From: Neostapfia colusana
Taxonomy: Eukaryota > Streptophyta > Magnoliopsida > Poales > Poaceae
Reading direction: 5' to 3'
Assembly: GCA_030760725.1 (NCBI GenBank)
Contig: JASWHV010000016.1
Location: 12,701,084-12,765,083 of the forward strand
Length of the DNA stretch: 64,000 nt
Shown here: one piece after another, positions 45,200-54,579 of the stretch
Layout of the letters: every line of letters starts with the position of its first letter
How positions within the stretch are numbered: position 1 is the stretch's first letter
Notes under the pieces: model-generated
The model's input: the letters and a program-made list of their open reading frames with translations, nothing else
The model's database searches: none
Told to the model about the DNA's origin: nothing
Translations under genes and position numbers: made by a program

Positions 45200-45740
45200 A
45201 GTCCGGACTAGTCTTGTCAGAACCCCGGACTAGTCCGTTCTTGGGGAACCACTTACATCACAAAGGCTACCAACTAAAGTCCCGGGAACTTTGAATTCAA
45301 ACGGCCATAAAATCCCGGAGATCTCACACAGGAACCTTTGTTCTGGATAAGAATGGACTAGTCCGGCGATAACTATTTAATCTCAGATTGCGGACTAGTT
45401 TGGCCATATCCGGACTAGTCCGATCTCACACAGGAACCTTTGTTCCGTCCTAAACCGGACTAGTCTAAAGGAACCGGACTAGTCTGGCCTGTGGAGCGGA
45501 CTAGTCCGAGGTCACTCATAGACTCCTTCTCCGCACCTAAACGGCTTAGTCCGCTTAGCGGACTAGTCCGGCCTTATGGGACTTAGTCTCAGAAAGGCTC
45601 AGACTCACTCGAAAAATGGACTAGTCCGGCCTAAAACGGACAAGTCCGAACTCACTCAGAGACTTCTTGTCCGGTCAGAAACGGAGTAGTCCAGTTGGGA
45701 ACGGACTAGTCCAGCCTTGAGTCCGGACAAGTCCGGTCTA
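45200..45740. repeat. Dispersed GGACTAGTCC palindromes, 5' LTR
   Basis: About ten exact GACTAGTC palindromes and several one-base variants (GACAAGTCC, GACTAGTTT) lie in 540 bp, mostly as CGGACTAGTCCG or CGGACTAGTCTGG. One more is at about 44503. The 3' LTR has more copies; blocks with several motifs present there (for example 18040-18110) are absent here. Confidence 0.9.
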
Positions 45741-46040
45741 CTTTCTCAGCCATACCTATGACTATTTCCTCCCAAGATTCTAACTAAATTTGAGCTCTCT
45801 AATGATTCTCAAGCACTCTAAAAGAGGAGACCCTGTACACAACTAGAAAATATGAAACTCAATAGAAAAATTCTATTTTCTATTCTTGCAAGTCTTCTTA
45901 TTTTCCTTTTTGCTTCTTGAGAGATTCCACATTCATTCCTTTTGATAAGGACTTGTGCTCATACTCAGTAAAACTCATTAGCATCTTAATTGTCATCATC
46001 AATCATCCAAAACCCACGGAATTACCTAGATGCACTTTCA

Positions 46041-47695
46041 GGGTGTAGTGTGGGCTGACTTCTCTATAAGTATGTTTAATGCGTTATTTGAATTTTCATT
46101 CTTCAATAACTAGAATGTTTAATAACACTTATGTTTCTATCTTCTTGTAGAGACGGTTCCGTTTGACGGATCAAGCGGATGCCGAGCATGCGAGAGTCGT
46201 CTTCAAGAAGAACGCGAGGAAGCTTGTTACGCAAGCAATCTTTTATGCCTGGATTCAAGCAACAAACGACTACTTAAAGAGGCATCAAAGGCAGAATCTA
46301 GCAGCGTTCAGAGACGGCTCCGACACGTACTTGATGGAATAGCAGTACGTGGAGGTAAACTAGTATTGTTTTAAATATGACCTTATTTTGTAATGTGAAT
46401 GTTATTTCAATCAATTACTAAATGTATGCAGGTGGGGATTCTTGGTTGGAGGACTGTCCGGAGGCTTACCGAGTCCTTTGTCAGCTGTCGTCCAGCGCGG
46501 ACTTCGTCGCCAAGTCCAAGAGGGTCCAACAGTGTAGAGGGTCTGCTGGAGGCCATACGTATGTTCCGGATGAACATCTACGTCTGGCTAGAGGAATGGT
46601 AAGGAAAATACCTACTAATCTTTATTTATTATATATTTATGCTACTAACTCGTACTTACAAGAAAACGAGCTCGATTAACGATCAAGCGATGTTCAGGTG
46701 TGGAAGAGAGGTCACAGGGCAAGTGACCCTTCACACCCTGGCCAGCTGTGCACTTCGGTGATGACAACTATTGACTAAAATTGTTTTATATTATTTGTAA
46801 CTAAAATTGCTATTGACAAGTTTTCATGTATTGTTTGTATTTGTAGGAGAAGTATGGTGAGGAGGCGATGATGATTTGCGGCAAAGACTACGATTGTTAG
46901 AATGCACCAATCGACGTATTTTAATCTTTTTTATAGTTTTGCCATTTTCAATGGAGTGGTTGACTCGAGAGAGGCAAGGTCTTCAAGGGGCTTCTCCTCG
47001 CAGTCTTCATCCACTGGACCGAGCCAATGGATGTCGTAAAGGGATCTAGAGTTTCAAAGTGTCTAGGAGGAGCTACGCGAGACACAGAAGAAGCTCTAGG
47101 AGCAAGCAACGCTATTGAAGGCCACACAGGAGTATCAAGCCAGCTACAATGCACAGATACAAGCGGCGATACAGGTAATAACTTAAAATATAAATTAATC
47201 ATATCATTTCATTACTATTTATGTGCTAATTCTTTGCTATCACAGGGCCTTAGCCCAACAGAACGAGCAGCAGGTTGCCACTCCCTCATGGCAGCCACGG
47301 ATGCAACCACAGGTGCCTGCGGAGCCACAGGTGCCTTTTTCAACGGTACAGGTAAGCAACATTTATCCAAATCAAAATAAATTAGGTTACTATAGCAAAT
47401 TGAGCCAAAATTAGTCACATATAGCCAAATTTAGCTATAATTGCTTAAACATAGCCAAACTTAGCCATAATTGCTCAAACATAGCTAAACTTACCTATAA
47501 TTACTCAAACATACCCAAACTTAGCTATAATTGCTCAAACATAACCAAACTTAGCAATAATTGCTAAAATATAGCTAAACTTAGCCACAATTGCTCTAAC
47601 TACACTTTTACGTCACAGAGATCGAAGATGGACCTGGAGCACGACTTGAGGATGACATTTCGAGCTCCAGAGGTAGCGGACGTGGGAGTGTGTAG
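46041..47695 (+). pseudogene. CACTA2 second gene, PF03004-like, 3' part
   Basis: After the Copia the gene resumes with GVVWADF-like sequence. The exon at 46152-46354 encodes RRFRLTDQADAEHARVVFKK and AWIQATNDYLKRHQ, ending LME, a TAG, then QYVE before GTAAAC. The exon at about 46433-46600 has WLEDCPEAYRVLCQL and LRLARGM. A VWKRGHR-type block is near 46700. The final exon ends RGSGRGSV and TAG at 47693-47695. Block order matches CACTA1 and CACTA3. Introns have GT/AG borders where readable. The in-frame TAG and further breaks mark a pseudogene. Confidence 0.6.
47417..47600. repeat. 30-bp tandem array in a CACTA2 intron (about 6 units)
   Basis: The unit AAACATAGCCAAACTTAGCC followed by ATAATTGCTC repeats with an exact 30-bp period; equivalent points end at 47460, 47520 and 47580, two units apart each time. 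A related but irregular stretch is in the same intron of CACTA1 (12480-12700). Confidence 0.85.
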
Positions 47696-47819
47696 TATCG
47701 TGTCTTATATTTAGAACTATTATAATGTGAACTGCCTGTGATGTTATATATCTATTTTTGTATCTGCCTGTGAGCTGGTCATTATGCCAGGTTAGCGTTT
47801 TTCTGTTTTTAAATAAAAT

Positions 47820-48165
47820 CTCTTATTTACGATGGCATGTAGGTGGCCATTTTAAATAAGTCTAAGTTATTTACGACGGCTTGAAGCTTTCCGTCGTAAA
47901 TAAGCATGTATTACTTAGTACGGTCTATTTTTGGTTGTCGTAAATAAGATTATAGAGGGTGCCATCTGGCATGTCTCCATATGTTACGACGGCCGGTCCA
48001 GACCTTCGTAAATAACTTATTTACGATAGTAGCCGCCGTAAATAACGTTGTTTACGACTACAGACTTGTGACGGTCAACGCTGTTGTAAATAAGCCATTA
48101 CTATTGTAATTAAGTTATTTACGATGACTTTTACTTTAATTACGACGGTTTTGACTGTTGCCAAT
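47820..48165. repeat. CACTA2 right subterminal repeats
   Basis: TTTACGACGG/CCGTCGTAAATA motifs recur in both orientations up to the TIR. Confidence 0.8.
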
Positions 48166-48187
48166 AGCCGTGTTTCTTGTAGTGATA

Positions 48188-49581
48188 GAATGCGTATGCT
48201 CCAACACATACGAGGGAAAAACATCGATCAACGGGTCTTCATAAGTCAACTCTCAGTGTGAAAACCTTCAATCATATATAATCCAAGGGATAGAGGTGTT
48301 AAGGAAACTGATCTCCTAATACGCCCTGATCGGTGGCGTAACTACCCTATATGGTAGTGGTCCCCTTCTTTACTGCGTAATATAAACGAGGGAGCGCGCC
48401 AGGGGCAAGCCATCCAACAATTACCTTGCCGCATAACTGGCGCCCCACAATTGCTGGCCTGATCTGATCTGCGTGGAAAAAGAGGGAAGGCCACCGCGAC
48501 GCAACCCCTGTCACAGCGTCAATGATCATCGCTGCACCAATGATGTCCTCAGCTTCTAATGCGGAAGGTAATCAAATTTGTCTTTAATCATCTAGAATCT
48601 AGGATGAGTACCTTTAATCTACCATTAACCCAAATGATCAAGTGATTAGAGAGATCCCTAAACTTAACAAGAGGGTCTTATATTTTGTTTTTAGATGTCA
48701 TATTTTATATTCCTTTTCAGAACTCATGAGTTTAATGCACTACCTGCATATTGCTTTTCTGAAGTACGAATAGGATCAGCCCATAGTGATATCTACCTGA
48801 TAATCAGGAGAAGTAGGAAGAGATGTTCAAAGACCAGGATGTTGTGCTCCATCCCGATTAGTGTATTAGGCCTGATTTTCTAAAAAAAATTAACTCGATT
48901 CAAGTGAAAAATTCGACAGAGGCTCTGAGAAGAACTCGAACAACCACTATAATCATTACACGTCTGTAATCACTACAACAACGTCTCTTCATAATTATAT
49001 TAGGTTTTAATGCAAAGATCTGGCAAGGCAGAAACATCAAGACATCACCGTAATGGAGGTTAGTGCCAAGGCTAATCGTATGCCAGAGAGGCATCAACCG
49101 GAGAAACCATCCCCTAGCGCCACAGATCCGACAGCCGCCACCCTATTCTGGACTCCGCACAAACGTTTCCAAGCGTGGCTACAAGCAGTGCACTTGTTCC
49201 GAATAGCGGAGGCGGCAACCACCTGGAGAATGACGGGGAGGAGCAGGATGGTCCTGGATCTCGCAATGATCTGGCAGTGCAGAGCTGACTGCGGGAGTGT
49301 TGGTTCCACGTACACGAACACCTGCTGCGTGATCTCCATGTGGTTCACTCCGCATGGCTCACGCGAGGAGGGGGTGCAGTTCACGCTTGGAGCGCGGTGC
49401 GCCGGCATTCATCGGCAGTCTGTGTTGGAGGTGGAACACGCGCACGATCAACTCCGGCTAGGATGTAACACCGGGTTAACGTCCAAGTTGGCTGGTGCCA
49501 CTCGGGTTAACAAGAACAGAGAGAAAAAACAGAGAGAACACACTTAGACAGTTTGTTCAACCCACTTACTTCAATGGCTGT
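48188..49581. other. Unrecognised flank between CACTA2 and B3
   Basis: This is the same old layer as 13333-13818, joined before CACTA2 inserted. It includes open frames at 49053-49547 (plus, 164 codons) and 49094-49408 (minus, 104 codons) that overlap one another. Neither shows a domain that I recognise. GC content rises in 49050-49470, and the stretch could be a captured or decayed gene piece. No TSD or terminal structure was found. Confidence 0.35.
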
Positions 49582-49619
49582 TGTCGGTACTCTCAATACC
49601 GGATACCCCGCGAACAGGA

Positions 49620-49950
49620 CAAAACAACCTAAGGACCTCGCCCCCTCCGCAGGGCAAGCTCCAAAGGTGCCACGTGTCCAGCAGGGCCGGAGCTCCCCTC
49701 TCCTCAGAGGATAGCTCCGGGCCTGCCACGTGGCCAGAAGGTCGGACCTCGCCCCCTCCGCAGGGGCGAGCTCCGAAGGAGCCACGTGTCCAGTAGGGCC
49801 AGACCTCCCCTCTCCTCAGAGGATAGCTCCGGGCCTGCCACGTGGCCCAGAAGGCCGGACCTCGCCCCCTCCGCAGGGGCGAGCTCCGAAGGCGCCACGT
49901 GCCCAGTAGGGCCGGAGCTCCCCTATCCTCAGAGGATAGCTCCGGGTCTG
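49620..49950. repeat. 110-bp tandem array in the B3 LTR (about 3 units)
   Basis: GGGCCTGCCACGTGGCC-type blocks recur with a period near 110 bp (about 49726 and 49836, with partial units either side). Units alternate GAGCTCCGAAGG and TCCTCAGAGGATAGCTCC as in B1 and B2 read in reverse. Confidence 0.8.
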
Positions 49951-50318
49951 CCACGTGGCCACGTGCAACGATGCCCGCCCGGCACGGTAGGCAGCAGGAG
50001 TAAAGGCGCGCCATGCCTTTACCATACAAGGCATTCAAGACCCGCGCCTTCCCAAGACGTTGAGGCGCGGCGCATGCCTGTCAGGAGGCACTGTGACCTG
50101 TCACAGTCAAGACAGACACACAGTGTCAGAAGCTGCACAGCGACAAGACATGCCCTGCCGCCCCTGCCATCACCAACGGCTACGCCTAGCATGCGGCATG
50201 GGAGGGCGGCACGACGACGACCTCGAAACCAGCGCCAAGACATAGTAGCTGGTAGGAAATCACCCCGGGGCCACCTGTCGGGCCACGGGCCCACCTTGTA
50301 AGCCGCCCAAGGCTTGGA

Positions 50319-50328
50319 CTATAAAAGG
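50319..50328 (+). promoter_or_regulatory. LTR TATA box, B3
   Basis: CTATAAAAGG followed by CTCGGG, downstream of the repeat array. It is identical to the boxes in B1 and B2. Confidence 0.65.
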
Positions 50329-50637
50329 CTCGGGTAGGGAACGTTGCGAAGGGTTCGGATCCCTGGGCATTCGACACTTAGCTAGCACTCAGCTCACCCC
50401 CAAGCTTAGAACTCTGGTTCTAAGCACCAAGCAATACGACGAGCAACACAGCTCACCGTGGACGTAGGGTTTTACGCTCTGTTGGCCTGAACCACGTAAA
50501 AATCCCTATGTCAATCATCTCCTTCCTTCTTCCAACACGCGAGTCCCTCCGAGAGGACTAGCCCCTCCGAAAAAGAACCTCCGCGGGCTGCCCAGAGCAT
50601 GCCCGGGGGAAGTGTCGACCGCAGCCGCTTCGACATT

Positions 50638-50656
50638 TGGCGCTCCAGGTAGGGGG
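50638..50656 (+). promoter_or_regulatory. Primer-binding site of B3
   Basis: TGGCGCTCCAGGTAGGGGG lies 2 bp past the LTR end and matches the B1 site at 5352-5370 with two differences. Confidence 0.7.
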
Positions 50657-50691
50657 CTTTTCCCTCTCGCGATGAGTCTACGCCGGCGAAG

Positions 50692-51243
50692 ATGTCCAAG
50701 CTTCCTTCAGAGGCAAGCTCTTCGCGCCATCGTTCCCGGCGAACTCCTTTGACCTCAAGATCTGCTGCGGCGTGGAGTGCCACTCAAGCAAGTGCACTAG
50801 CCGCCGCAGAAGCGCTCCTAGACAGTCCACCTGCTGCAGACGCTCCTCAGGGGGCCGCCCAGCAGTGGATCCGCGACGTCAACCACCTCGTCGCTACTGC
50901 CGTCAACCCTCCGCTGCGGCGGGGACGATGCTCTGCTCAACCAGGTGTGTCGCTGTCACGCACACCAACGGTTGACAGGCAGACGACAGACTCCTATTCT
51001 ACCAGGCTCTCAACGGCAGACCTGAGGGAAGAACTGGAGCGACGTCGCCTGGGAGAAGACGCTCGCGTAACCATCAAGTGACAGAGGCAAAGGCGTCGCA
51101 TCCAAGAAGCCGACTACAGCACGCCGACTGCCTCAACTCAGCCTGGGCCGCAGTCGTTCGCCATGCACCCTCTGCCCCAGGCGTACGCCATGCAGCATAT
51201 GCAGCAACCATATGTCCTGCAGACGGCGCCCCCGGTATATGGT
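50692..51243 (+). pseudogene. B3 retrotransposon gag, 5' fragment
   Basis: The start at 50692 (MSKLPSEASS) lies 36 bp past the primer site, as in B1. The frame carries AAQQWIRDVNHLVATAV and a Leu/Glu/Arg-rich LREELERRRLGEDA stretch that is likely helical. A TGA at 51079-51081 interrupts, after which the same frame continues with RRRIQEADYSTP and a Pro/Gln/Met-rich tail. TK3 cuts it at 51244. It is a gag-like protein of an unclassified LTR family; no zinc knuckle is reached. Confidence 0.6.
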
Positions 51244-52727
51244 TGTAACAGCCCTTACTTTTGTAAAGTTTGATGTCAACTTATGAAACAAAGTTAAGGT
51301 GATAAAAGACTATAGTTGTGTCACATGAAATGATGAACACAAATATGGACATTTGAGGGAGTTAAAAATTTTCTTTAGCCCATGCTCAACACATGTTAAC
51401 CTAGGGGAAAGAATTACACTCCCAAAAAACTCTAACTCATGTGCACCTTCTCTGTGAGGAGAGTGGAGGAAATTTAAACACCATTTTGAATCTTTTGAAA
51501 GGATTCCTATTCATATTGTCCAGAGGCCTATATGTGAGATCATAGATGCATTTCTCATGTATTCAAGAGCCTAAGTTCCAAGTTTGGAGAATTTTGGAGC
51601 TCATCTACCATTTATTTATAGGAATATTTGTGAGCACATTCAAATTCAAATTTGAATTTCGAAACTGAACCAAATGTGCTCAATTTGGAAATCAGATTTC
51701 ATATTCAAATTCCTCACATTATGTTTGGCCTATCCTCCAAATTTGGTGAGATTTGGACAACGTTTGTATGGGAATCTCAAAGCACAGTGGGGAAATCAAA
51801 TAAAAGGGTCTGGACCCACATGTCATACACCACAGTTCAACAACCGGCTCTGTTTCCTCCCGAACGCAAGCGCGAGCGACAGCAGCTGCTCCGACCACGT
51901 CGGTGGCTCACCAGCTCCTGCTCTCCGAGGCACGCCCTGCTCTTATCCTCCACACGGGTAGCACAACCGAAGTTTTCTGCTCACAGCTCGGCTCCCATAT
52001 GTTTTCCTCCCGATAAGAACAGAGCCTGCCGCTTTCTGTTTTCTTTGATCGCTAGAGCAAACCAAGCAACCTTTGACAAAGCTTACCACAACAAAAACCT
52101 TCGCCCATGAGTGCTCTAGCCGGCTAGTAACCTCACCCCGGTGATCCATGCTTGCTTGCGCCTAGAAACAGTTTGTTTGCCACTGCTCCCGAATTAAAAC
52201 TGAAGGAGCCGGAACTGATCGCCGTGGACAGCCCAAACCAGGAGTGATCACGCCCAAGCAAGCCACCCTATCGGTGCACCTACAAGTCTAGTTGCTCACC
52301 TCCGAAGCTCAGCCCTAGCCATTGATCACAGAGGGAGAATTTCAAGTTTTTCTCCCGGGCGGCAGAAACTGACCTTGAGGTAAGGAATTGTAAAATTCGT
52401 CCGCAAATCATATTTGTTGGGTTTCAAACTTCACACACAGGATGTTAACTGCCTAGCACACCCCATCCATCGATTTTAGACCAAGAAATTGAGTGTAGAG
52501 CGAGGAATCCGAGTTCTTTTCGAGGGTATACCGCTGGACCATATCGGGCGCACGGTGCCGATAGGTTTAGAGTGCTCCCCGGCTTGTTTAGACCTCATGT
52601 AGGTCTTCTACATGATTCCCTGGTGCTTTAGAGCCCAAGAACCGACCATTTGGTGGAGAATTCACCGTGCACGACCTCGCCGGAGCCCTAGGGTTTGCTG
52701 TTGCCAGTGCGCCCTGTTTTCCAGCGA

Positions 52728-52732
52728 GTTTC
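52728..52732. repeat. TSD GTTTC of the nested Copia
   Basis: A perfect direct repeat with 59947-59951, flanking the 5' and 3' LTRs. Confidence 0.9.
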
Positions 52733-53243
52733 TGTTGGTGATATGCCCAAGAGGCAATCATAACAATTCGGATAAAGGCCTAATGGATATTTGATCCATA
52801 AGAAATTAGGGTACTAATGGGCCTGTGACTTAAAAGCCCGTTAGCGCGCCTTTAAATATGAGGGGTAGGGTTAGGGGCAGAGCTCTCCACCACGTAGCAG
52901 CCCGAGCCGCCCCTAGCCGCCGCCCCTCACAGGCCACACGCCGAAACCTATATCGCGTGTGCGGTGCTAGCACACCGACGCACGACGTTCCTCCCTGTAC
53001 GTGTGGACTCTGTGGAGGCGCTGCTGTCACTGCTGCGCTGATCGGCTACGGTGACGTGACGACGTTCCTATGATGAGGTTTCAGGAGGAGACGAACGTGA
53101 TCGTCTACTTCTCCTACACCGACGCGCATCTACGACCCGCTGTGCTGCGCGTCTAGTGGTTATGATCCATGACCTCCTTACTCGCATGTTTCCAGGGTGA
53201 TACGATCGAATTGCTAGAGTAGCGCATCGCCTATTTCCCTACA
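52733..53243 (+). mobile_element. 5' LTR of the nested Copia (511 bp)
   Basis: It begins TGTTGGTGATATGCCC and ends TTTCCCTACA. A TATA-like TTTAAATATG lies near 52851. It pairs with 59437-59946 over its whole length. Confidence 0.92.
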
Positions 53244-53244
53244 G

Positions 53245-53257
53245 TGGTATTAGAGCC
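53245..53257 (+). promoter_or_regulatory. Primer-binding site of the nested Copia
   Basis: TGGTATTAGAGCC is the iMet-type site with one change (C to T), one base past the LTR end. Confidence 0.8.
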
Positions 53258-54579
53258 GACTTACGTAGTTTTTGGTCTAGATCTTAGATGCGATCTACTG
53301 CACACAAGTTCATATGATGAATTTTTATTATTCGGCTTTTGGGGTTTGGAATTGGTTCGAGTAGATTGCCATCATATGACTAAAGAGTTAGTTCGTACTC
53401 CTTCTTTACTGTGTGCGTAACCTGTCCCTACCGGCTGGAATCACCATCGGGACTAGTAGTGTACATAGCTAACAGATTGAGCCAACAGATCACGGTCATG
53501 TGTCGCGATCTTCTCGTGGATAACCAGTCACAATGAAAATTGAGGCATTCTGAATGGCTCAGATTCGGGTTGATTTGATCAATTCGATGAAATTTTCATA
53601 GTGATTTCATAGATGCGATCTATGTAATTCCGTTGTTGTCTGCTATAGTGACATCATTAAGTTGTTTCGTGATAGACATCGTTCTACGCTTAACTTGTTT
53701 TTACAGGGAATGATGTGAATGGTATGGCCTAAATGTGATGTGATGACCTGTGTGTAAAATTCGTGCAGCCTGCGTGTTACAAATTTAACACAACTGGGTT
53801 GAGGTTGTCACATAATTGTATAACGACCTGCGTGTCGCCCTGTGATGCCTGATCTCTCATGTAATTTATTTAATAGCTATTAGATGTATTAGCTTCTTTT
53901 ATAATCATTGAGAAACCTCAAGCATGATGGCGATGGTGATCACCATAAGAAGGGAGACATGGCGGTGTAGATCATGATGGAACCATAGAGATGGAGACAA
54001 CTATGATCCTAAAGACCATACTATTCACAGATATGATATGATCATATGTCTGTGATGTTTTACTATTCTTTTCATGCTTTTCATATGGTGGATGTTTTGT
54101 CATGGTAGAAGAGCTTCCCTCGGAAAAGTTGAGTATTTGATGCCGTTTACCTATAGCTGCACCTATGTTGTTTTGATCGTTGTATGGTAGGTTTGCCAAA
54201 GCAAAATACCGTCATCTATCATAATGAATAGGGTGAATGTTGGACATTCACATGCATAGTATTGGTTTACTCAACAAAGCTATCAAAACGGTTTTGGGTT
54301 CTATGGCATTGTGTTGGGAGCCGGGGCATGGGATGTCACCCAACAAACAAGAATCATATAGAGATATGATTAACAATAGTTGTTTACCTATGTCACTAAT
54401 TTTCTAGCAGTGAAGCCAAAGCTCGCTAGAAATTAGTGAATATGGATCTTGGACCACTATATGTCGTTAGAGGGAGGACGATGCTCATATAGTGGTGGTG
54501 TCTTTTATTAAACTGTTAATAAAAGATTGGTACATAACATAGTGCTAAAACCTTGCATATTTATTTTCTATTGTAGATC
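53258..54579 (+). other. Leader of the nested Copia
   Basis: These 1.3 kb lie between the primer site and the gag start. They hold no ORF that matches known retrotransposon proteins and no further repeat. They are taken as untranslated leader. Confidence 0.6.

Larger units (their letters stand above)
17056..46040 (-). mobile_element. SIRE-type Copia retrotransposon with nested inserts
   Basis: This minus-strand element has a 5' LTR (44423-46040), a degenerate primer site, gag, protease, integrase, RT-RNase H, a third ORF, a polypurine tract and a 3' LTR (17056-18543 plus 31932-32176). The order protease-integrase-RT is Copia. The integrase and gag sequence resembles the SIRE/Maximus lineage, and the third ORF after pol also fits. 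The LTR starts TGAAAGTGCATCTAG and ends CAACTTTCA. No TSD is found (CTGTC against GGGTG). CACTA3 and one solo LTR are nested within it. Confidence 0.9.
44423..46040 (-). mobile_element. 5' LTR of the SIRE Copia (1618 bp)
   Basis: It is bounded by TGAAAGTGCATCTAG at 46040 (minus-strand start) and CAACTTTCA at 44423. It is collinear with the split 3' LTR. A TATA box is at 45156-45167 on the minus strand and a palindrome array at 45200-45740. The many substitutions and several block deletions relative to the 3' LTR show that the insertion is not recent. Confidence 0.92.
13819..48184 (+). mobile_element. CACTA2, En/Spm-like transposon, TSD ATA, with nested inserts
   Basis: The terminal inverted repeats are CACTACAAGAAA at 13819 and the same 12 bases read inward from 48184. 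The TSD ATA is at 13816-13818 and 48185-48187. Outside the nested Copia (17056-46040) the element is about 5.4 kb. In order it holds subterminal repeats, a GC-rich 5' exon-like block (14060-14272), an AT-rich intron, a deleted TNP2 gene, a PF03004-like gene split by the Copia, an intronic 30-bp array and right subterminal repeats. It is defective. Confidence 0.9.
49582..50635 (+). mobile_element. 5' LTR of family B element B3
   Basis: It starts TGTCGGTACTCTC at 49582 and ends GCTTCGACA at 50635, with the primer site following. It is homologous to the B1 and B2 LTRs but inverted relative to them, and shorter (1054 bp) because it has fewer 110-bp units, about three, at 49620-49950. TATA is at 50319-50328. 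Confidence 0.85.

Noticed and set aside
4936..51243. Inverted duplication linking the left and right TK/B pairs
   Set aside because: The TK elements enter the B gag at different positions and the LTR repeat counts differ, so the two pairs are independent insertions.
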